Positions 7,392 through 11,404 of a stretch of 11,404 nucleotides of DNA are shown here, in pieces. Under the pieces are notes generated by a model that was given only the letters and a program-made list of their open reading frames with translations, searched no databases and was not told the DNA's origin. The DNA lies in the NCBI GenBank assembly GCA_045579665.1, contig JAZNMO010000161.1, positions 1 through 11,404 of the forward strand, read 5' to 3'. This DNA is from COE1 sp045579665 (GTDB lineage: Bacteria > Bacillota > Clostridia > Lachnospirales > Lachnospiraceae). Every line of letters starts with the position of its first letter. Positions within the stretch are counted from its first letter, which is position 1. Both the position numbers and the translations under genes were made by a program.

Positions 7392-7616
7392 ATGCTGGCA
7401 CTATTCAGAAAAAAGGGCGAAGCTCTTATGATAAATAATGATATCGAGATTACGGTGATAGAAATAAAGGGAGAGCAGGTTAAGATAGGAATCTCTGCAC
7501 CGAAGGAAGTCCCTGTATATCGTAAAGAGGTATATATGCAGATTCAGGAAGCAAACAAAGAGGCTTCAAATAATATTGCGGGTATTGAACAGCTCGCAGG
7601 ATTATTGGGCAAATAG
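7392..7616 (+). CDS. csrA: Carbon storage regulator CsrA
   Basis: A 74-residue RNA-binding dimer that represses translation by covering GGA-containing ribosome binding sites; in Bacillus its main target is the flagellin mRNA. Key residues are in place: R6 in the first strand (M-L-A-L-F-R-K-K-G-E) and R44 in V-P-V-Y-R-K-E-V-Y, the two basic RNA-contact sites known from E. coli CsrA. N55 is also present, the position where a B. subtilis mutation (N55D) disrupts FliW binding, and the C-terminal extension beyond the 61-residue E. coli form equals the B. subtilis length of 74. I use ATG 7392, not the in-frame GTG 7383, because GGGTGA at 7381-7386 is then a correctly spaced ribosome binding site and the protein begins exactly as CsrA should. 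Last gene of the operon. Confidence 0.95.
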   Translation: MLALFRKKGEALMINNDIEITVIEIKGEQVKIGISAPKEVPVYRKEVYMQIQEANKEASNNIAGIEQLAGLLGK

Positions 7617-7649
7617 ATTTACAAAAGAAGTGATAAGTTACCAAAGAGG

Positions 7650-7678
7650 AAAGAGCAGGCTTTTAAGTCTGCTCTTTT
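7650..7678 (+). terminator. Intrinsic terminator of the flgM-csrA operon
   Basis: AAAGAGCAG (7650-7658) pairs perfectly with CTGCTCTTT (7669-7677), extendable inward, and is followed by further T residues. It sits 33 nt after the csrA stop and closes the operon. Confidence 0.9.
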
Positions 7679-7918
7679 GTGATGGGGCGAAAAAGTGAGA
7701 TATGCAGGTTATAATAGAAGGAATGAGTTAAAGGGCTCATACTTGGTTTACATAATGAAATGTAAAAAATACGTGTAGACATCTCTCTTATTATATGCTA
7801 ATTTTTAAAAGAACAATTTCAATGCGCATGTCTAATGTTCAAATCTATACTCAGACATTCTTATAAAATCCACGTTGTGAAAAGAGTATAAATAACTTAT
7901 AATAAAGGAAAGGATAAA
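7679..7918. other. Non-coding gap between csrA and the Rpn gene
   Basis: About 240 bp without a credible gene on either strand. It holds three small inverted repeats: ATGAGT/GCTCAT (7723-7728/7735-7740, one G-T pair), TTTACAT/ATGTAAA (7747-7753/7760-7766, 6-nt loop) and TAGACAT/ATGTCTA (7776-7782/7828-7834). None has a U-tract. They could be operators or chance in AT-rich DNA. No insertion-sequence ends or target-site duplication are visible. The promoter of the next gene fills the right end. Confidence 0.4.
7875..7903 (+). promoter_or_regulatory. Sigma-A promoter of the Rpn gene
   Basis: TTGTGA (7875-7880), a 17-bp spacer and a perfect TATAAT (7898-7903). The start point would fall near 7910, only about 9 nt before ATG 7919, so the mRNA leader would be very short and would carry only part of the AAGGAAAGGA purine stretch at 7905-7914. 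Confidence 0.75.
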
Positions 7919-8848
7919 ATGAAACAAAATACCAAATGGAAAATCAATACGCTGTTAAGGAAGCTTAAGGTTAGAAGGAAGTATAAGGACCATTTATTTC
8001 AGCGAGTATTCTCAGATAAAAAGGATTTACTTGACTTGTATAATGCAGTCAATCATACGCATTATACCAATGTAGACGACTTGCAAATCACAACATTAGA
8101 GGATGTCATATATCTCTCTATGAAAAATGACATATCTTTTATGTTTTCATCCATGCTGAATCTCTACGAACACCAGTCAACCTATAATCCAAACATGCCG
8201 ATTCGCGGGCTTATGTACTTTGCAAGGCTATATGAAGCATATATCGCCGAGACAAATGTGAATATCTATGGCAAGAGGCTGGAAAAGCTCCCTACGCCGC
8301 AGTATGTTATCTTCTATAATGGTGGAGAAGATGTACCGGATGAAATAGAGCTTAAGCTCTCAGATGCTTTCGATTTACTAAAGGATGGAGAGGAACCCGC
8401 TCTTGAGTGTCGAGCTAAGATGTTCAATATCAATTACGGACATAACAAGGAGCTTCTGAATACTTGTAAGAGATTGCATGACTATGCCTACTTTATTGCA
8501 GAGGTTAACTATAATCTTGATAAGCGATATTCTTTAAAAGCAGCGATTGATAGAGCAATTGATACATGTATTGGCAAGGGTATATTAGTTGATATACTGC
8601 TGAAATGTAGGAGTGAGGTGCAAAGTATGTTATTGACGGAATTTAATGCGAAGAAATACAGAAAGTTTATGATGGAAGAAGGGCGTGAGGAAGGACGTGA
8701 AGAAGGGCGTGAAGAAGGACGTGAGGAACTGAATGCTCTATATGCATATCTTTTGGATGCCAATCGCCTTGAAGACTTACAGCGAGCCATTAAAGACGAT
8801 TCGTACCGTGCAAAGCTGTTTAAAGAGTATAGCAAAGCTCGTAATTGA
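7919..8848 (+). CDS. Rpn-family PD-(D/E)XK nuclease / transposase-like protein
   Basis: A 309-residue protein of the Rpn (recombination-promoting nuclease, 'PD-(D/E)XK nuclease family transposase') group, common in many scattered copies in Lachnospiraceae. The N-terminus has the usual K-D-x-L-F-Q-R-V-F followed by L-L-D-L-Y-N-A-V-N. The likely catalytic core is N-D-I-S-F at 70-74 and Y-E-H-Q-S-T-Y-N-P-N-M-P at 83-94: D71 and E84-x-Q86, with Q replacing the usual Lys, as is common in this family. P-Q-Y-V-I-F-Y-N-G at 127-135 is a further hallmark. Residues 253-268 are four E-E-G-R repeats, a charged helical linker found in many relatives, before a short C-terminal helix. Known members (E. coli RpnA) are DNA endonucleases that raise RecA-independent recombination; the role here is unknown. 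The gene has its own promoter and terminator, so it is an independent unit inside the flagellar region. No flanking IS ends are seen. Confidence 0.8.
   Translation: MKQNTKWKINTLLRKLKVRRKYKDHLFQRVFSDKKDLLDLYNAVNHTHYTNVDDLQITTLEDVIYLSMKNDISFMFSSMLNLYEHQSTYNPNMPIRGLMYFARLYEAYIAETNVNIYGKRLEKLPTPQYVIFYNGGEDVPDEIELKLSDAFDLLKDGEEPALECRAKMFNINYGHNKELLNTCKRLHDYAYFIAEVNYNLDKRYSLKAAIDRAIDTCIGKGILVDILLKCRSEVQSMLLTEFNAKKYRKFMMEEGREEGREEGREEGREELNALYAYLLDANRLEDLQRAIKDDSYRAKLFKEYSKARN
8675..8728 (+). repeat. In-frame tandem repeat encoding E-E-G-R
   Basis: Four 12-bp units (8675-8722), each coding for Glu-Glu-Gly-Arg, followed by a half unit coding for Glu-Glu. Units alternate GGG and GGA for Gly, so the array is really two 24-bp copies (8675-8698 and 8699-8722) differing at one base. 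This points to a recent duplication. Slippage would change protein length by multiples of 4 residues without a frameshift. Confidence 0.85.
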
Positions 8849-8876
8849 TAATTTCAATAACCGATTAACCATACGG

Positions 8877-8916
8877 CGAAGCAGGTGATAATTTCACCAT
8901 GCTTCGTCTTATTTTT
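8877..8916 (+). terminator. Intrinsic terminator of the Rpn gene
   Basis: CGAAGCA (8877-8883) pairs with TGCTTCG (8900-8906), and GGTGA (8884-8888) with TCACC (8894-8898), leaving one bulged A and a 5-nt loop. A T-rich run follows to 8916. It touches the 3' end of the convergent glycosyltransferase gene. On the opposite strand the same stem lacks a U-tract, so termination of the minus-strand transcript here is doubtful. Confidence 0.85.
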
Positions 8917-9952
8917 ATCTTACTTCTTCATATCGCTTTCTAAAATCCTCTGCCATCTTATCCTCGCCATACATCTGGTAGAGCTTGATGATATACTGAT
9001 AGCACTGTAGCAAATCCTCTCCAAGAGAATCTTTGTCAGGCATAGTGGTTGCAAGCACCAGCTGCATCAGTGCCTTTAGGAAGTCCTGTATGCCAAGCAG
9101 GGCAAGGCCGTAGGTGTAGGTAAAACGGGCTGTTTTGATTCTATCCTTGTATCGCTCCATAACCTCTACTGCCTTCTTGGGTTCGTCTATCTGCGCATAG
9201 GCTGTTGCAAGCTGGGTAATGCACATCTGTACATACTGATTAGAAGTATCATCATAAATCAAAAGGCTCTTCTCATAGCTTTCAATTGCTTTGTTGATAT
9301 CTCCTAATACTTGTAGCGACTGACCTATTTGGAAGTAAGTATAAGCCTGTCTGTCAGGTTCACTTTCCAACGCCTTGTAGAGCAGTTCAAGATTTTGCTC
9401 CTGCTTCTTCTTCATTGCTTCTCCATCTATATTATATCCATGATGAATGACCTCAATAGGCGCCTGAAAGCATGCAAGCTGTATTCCTGCATCTTTCTTT
9501 GGCATGACATTCTCATGAATTGGATAGTCAAATTCATAATATTTCTTATTATAAAAACGGACAATGTCTTCATCCACATAAGTTGCTTCACCATTGTTTC
9601 TTTTGGCAAGGTTTCGGATGCGGATTTTGCTTGCATAGTCAGGCACCTTCTGCATATACTCGCTTAATAGCTCTTTATTCAGCTTCTCTACATATTCATC
9701 ACAGTCAATTACCAGTATCCAGTCATTAGACGCTTTCGATGCGCAGAAATTTCTAGCTGCGCTAAAGTCATTTATCCACTCAAAATCATAGACCTTGTCT
9801 GTGTATTCTAAAGCAATTTCCTTTGTCTTATCTGTCGAACCCGTATCCACTACAATGATTTCCATATCATATGGCATCAGGTGCTTTAGACATTCCTCCA
9901 TATGCTTTTCTTCATTCTTCGCAATAATACAAACCGAAACCGGATATGACAT
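8915..9952 (-). CDS. Family 2 glycosyltransferase with C-terminal TPR repeats
   Basis: A 345-residue cytoplasmic enzyme. Residues 1-150 are a GT-A fold of glycosyltransferase family 2: V-S-V-C-I-I-A-K-N-E-E at 5-15, the sugar-nucleotide site V-V-D-T-G-S-T-D (34-41), F-S-A-A-R-N at 63-68, and the metal-binding D-C-D-E (D83, D85). H146-E147 follows in the active-site region. Residues from about 200 are helical TPR-like repeats, clearest at 204-237 (Y-F-Q-I-G-Q-S-L, then A-I-E-S-Y-E-K-S-L), which usually bind a protein substrate. There is no membrane segment. The start is supported by AAGGAGGGG (minus strand, 9965-9957), 4 nt before the ATG. It lies just downstream of flagellin on the same strand, separated by a terminator, with no promoter visible between them. 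C. difficile has a comparable flagellin-adjacent glycosyltransferase that modifies flagellin, so that role is inferred here. SunS-type peptide glycosylation is a looser alternative; the sugar is unknown. Confidence 0.85.
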   Translation of the reverse strand: MSYPVSVCIIAKNEEKHMEECLKHLMPYDMEIIVVDTGSTDKTKEIALEYTDKVYDFEWINDFSAARNFCASKASNDWILVIDCDEYVEKLNKELLSEYMQKVPDYASKIRIRNLAKRNNGEATYVDEDIVRFYNKKYYEFDYPIHENVMPKKDAGIQLACFQAPIEVIHHGYNIDGEAMKKKQEQNLELLYKALESEPDRQAYTYFQIGQSLQVLGDINKAIESYEKSLLIYDDTSNQYVQMCITQLATAYAQIDEPKKAVEVMERYKDRIKTARFTYTYGLALLGIQDFLKALMQLVLATTMPDKDSLGEDLLQCYQYIIKLYQMYGEDKMAEDFRKRYEEVR

Positions 9953-9976
9953 AATTCCCCTCCTTATATCTCCTTT

Positions 9977-10007
9977 AACAAAACAGGGTCATCTTTCGAC
10001 GACCCTG
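9977..10007 (-). terminator. Intrinsic terminator of the flagellin gene
   Basis: On the minus strand, CAGGGTCGTC and GATGACCCTG form a 10-bp stem (one G-U pair) closed by a GAAA tetraloop (plus-strand span 9984-10007), followed by TTTTGTT (9983-9977). It stands between the flagellin stop and the glycosyltransferase ribosome binding site. Confidence 0.9.
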
Positions 10008-10062
10008 CTCCATTCATGGTATATCGACTATATAATCGACATTACACAATTTACTTTCTTAA

Positions 10063-11404
10063 TTAGCCAAGTAAGCTAAGAACGCCCTGATTAGACTGAT
10101 TAGCCTGTGCAAGCATAGACTGACCTGCCTGTGAAAGGATGTTAGCATTAGAGTACTTAACCATCTCTGTAGCCATATCTGTATCACGAATCTGGCTCTC
10201 AGCTGCTGTTGTATTCTCAACAACGTTATCGAGGTTCTTAATTGTATGCTCTAATCTGTTCTGAACAGCACCAAGTGCAGATCTCTGTGTAGAAACCTTC
10301 TGGATTGCCTCGGAGATTGTATTAACAGCTGCATCGGCGTTAGCAGATGAAGCACCATTAATCTTTAATCCGTTGATTCCAAGTCCCTTAGCAGACATAG
10401 CGTCGATATTAACAGAAATCTTGTTTGATCTTGATGAATCAGCACCAACCTGGAACTTAATATTCAATGCTGCTACCTGATCCTTATTTGCCTTAACATA
10501 ATTAGCAGCTTTGGTTTTAATATCATCCATATCTAACTTGTTGCCTACTTCATCATAAAGCTGTCCGGCATCTGAGTTCAAACATGCTTCTCCAGCGGTA
10601 TTTACACCAAAATAGCTTTCCAATGCATTCGCAGAGATAGCGTTACCATCCTTATCATAGAAGGTTACTAATTCATCTGTTCTATACTGAGCCTCTACGG
10701 TATCTGCCATTACTGTAACAGTTCCAGCAATATTACCCTTAGTGGCTGTCAGTGTACCTAATGACTTTCCTTCTGCATTTAAAATGTGGAATTTTGTAGC
10801 ATCAGTCTTATCTGTTACAACAGAGAAATCCTTTGCAGCATCGCCATTTAATGCGATAGAAACTGTTGTCTTGTCTGTAGATGTTGTAATAGTAACACCT
10901 AAGTTCTTCATAGACTTAACAAGTGAATTCATTTCTGCATTTGTAATCTCAGTATTAGCAACCGCTGTTGCCTCAAATTTAACATTTGCGCTTGTAGCTG
11001 CATCTGGTTTAAAAGTAGCTGCAGCTGCAACTCCAGTTTGCTCCTTGTTATAAACCATAGAATAACCCTTGTCTAATGTAGAGTCACCCTTTAACAGATA
11101 AGTCTCATTGAACTTTGTTGTCTCAGCAACACGGTCGATTTCTGTTACTAACTGATCAATCTCATCCTGGATGTAGTTACGATCGTTCTCAGAGTTTGTT
11201 CCGTTAGCTGCCTTAACTGCTAACTCGTTCATTCTCTGTAACATATCATGAACTTCTGCAAGAGCACCTTCTGCTGTCTGTACTGCAGAGATACCATCCT
11301 CAGCGTTAAGAGAAGCCTGCTCAAGACCTCTGATCTGCTTTCTCATCTTCTCAGAAATTGAAAGTCCAGCTGCGTCATCTGCTGCACGGTTTACTTTATA
11401 ACCA
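10063..11404 (-). CDS. Flagellin, 5' end cut by the window edge
   Basis: The filament subunit (FliC/Hag type), missing roughly the first 35-40 residues beyond the right edge. The first complete codons in the window read G-Y-K-V-N-R-A-A-D-D-A-A-G-L-S-I-S, the standard N-terminal D0/D1 sequence, so the Met at 11346 is internal. Counting from that Met, residues 1-90 are D1 with L-Q-R-M-N-E-L-A-V-K-A-A-N-G-T (36-50) and I-Q-D-E-I (59-63). About 95-335 is the variable surface domain. Residues 340-427 are the C-terminal D1/D0, ending Q-S-N-Q-G-V-L-S-L-L-G. R38 and E62 correspond to Salmonella R90 and E114, part of the TLR5 contact. A single cysteine, residue 255 (codon 10584-10582), lies in the variable domain. 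FliC/Hag naming differs by lineage and this genus can have several flagellins, so no symbol is given. Its promoter and any CsrA-binding leader are outside the window. Confidence 0.95.
   Translation of the reverse strand, partial: GYKVNRAADDAAGLSISEKMRKQIRGLEQASLNAEDGISAVQTAEGALAEVHDMLQRMNELAVKAANGTNSENDRNYIQDEIDQLVTEIDRVAETTKFNETYLLKGDSTLDKGYSMVYNKEQTGVAAAATFKPDAATSANVKFEATAVANTEITNAEMNSLVKSMKNLGVTITTSTDKTTVSIALNGDAAKDFSVVTDKTDATKFHILNAEGKSLGTLTATKGNIAGTVTVMADTVEAQYRTDELVTFYDKDGNAISANALESYFGVNTAGEACLNSDAGQLYDEVGNKLDMDDIKTKAANYVKANKDQVAALNIKFQVGADSSRSNKISVNIDAMSAKGLGINGLKINGASSANADAAVNTISEAIQKVSTQRSALGAVQNRLEHTIKNLDNVVENTTAAESQIRDTDMATEMVKYSNANILSQAGQSMLAQANQSNQGVLSLLG

Noticed and set aside
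8675..8722. CRISPR-like repeats
   Set aside because: The units are 12 bp, contiguous without spacers, and in frame within a coding sequence.
8509..8835. Minus-strand frame with Ser-Arg-Pro-Ser repeats opposite the Rpn gene
   Set aside because: The repeats are the antisense reading of the E-E-G-R coding array; there is no start signal.
9984..10007. Possible regulatory hairpin for the glycosyltransferase
   Set aside because: The GAAA tetraloop stem with a U-rich tail is a standard intrinsic terminator and needs no other explanation.
10021..10028. Sigma-28 -10-like GTCGATAT on the minus strand upstream of the glycosyltransferase
   Set aside because: No TAAA lies 15 bp upstream, and a transcript starting here would run straight into the flagellin terminator.

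Overview
The window reads as the late flagellar gene region of a motile, low-GC, Gram-positive anaerobe, most likely a Lachnospiraceae member of the Roseburia / Eubacterium rectale (Agathobacter) type. This assignment is inference. It rests on AT-rich coding DNA with strong AAGGAGG-type ribosome binding sites, a FliW-CsrA pair in which CsrA has the Bacillus-like length of 74 residues, two tandem FlgK-type proteins, a PD-(D/E)XK 'Rpn' nuclease and a Firmicute-type flagellin.

Layout. Positions 1-180 hold no convincing gene, but form an unusually GC-rich, hairpin-rich block that I could not name. A near-perfect sigma-28 (SigD/FliA) promoter at 207-233 then drives a tight plus-strand operon: flgM (anti-sigma-28), flgN (export chaperone), two divergent flgK genes (hook-filament junction), an oversized flgL, then fliW and csrA. 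It closes with a clear intrinsic terminator at 7650-7678. A large inverted repeat surrounds an extended -10 promoter candidate between flgL and fliW. A 240-bp non-coding gap follows. Next comes an Rpn-family nuclease gene with its own sigma-A promoter and terminator. On the minus strand, reading toward it, lie a flagellin gene (5' end cut off by the right edge), a strong terminator, and a family 2 glycosyltransferase with TPR repeats.

How it works together. FlgM holds sigma-28 inactive until the hook is finished and FlgM is exported. The operon then supplies the junction proteins FlgK and FlgL and their chaperone FlgN. FliW and CsrA form the second checkpoint: in Bacillus, CsrA blocks flagellin translation until flagellin secretion frees FliW to bind CsrA. 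The flagellin they would control is the convergent gene at the right end. The glycosyltransferase beside flagellin is a reasonable candidate for flagellin modification, as in Clostridioides difficile.

Most of the window is a recognisable flagellar system. The less ordinary points are the unexplained structured block at the left edge, the paired FlgK proteins and enlarged FlgL with cysteines, the inverted repeat before fliW, the inserted Rpn gene with its near-exact 24-bp duplication, and a lone cysteine in the variable domain of the flagellin next to a glycosyltransferase.
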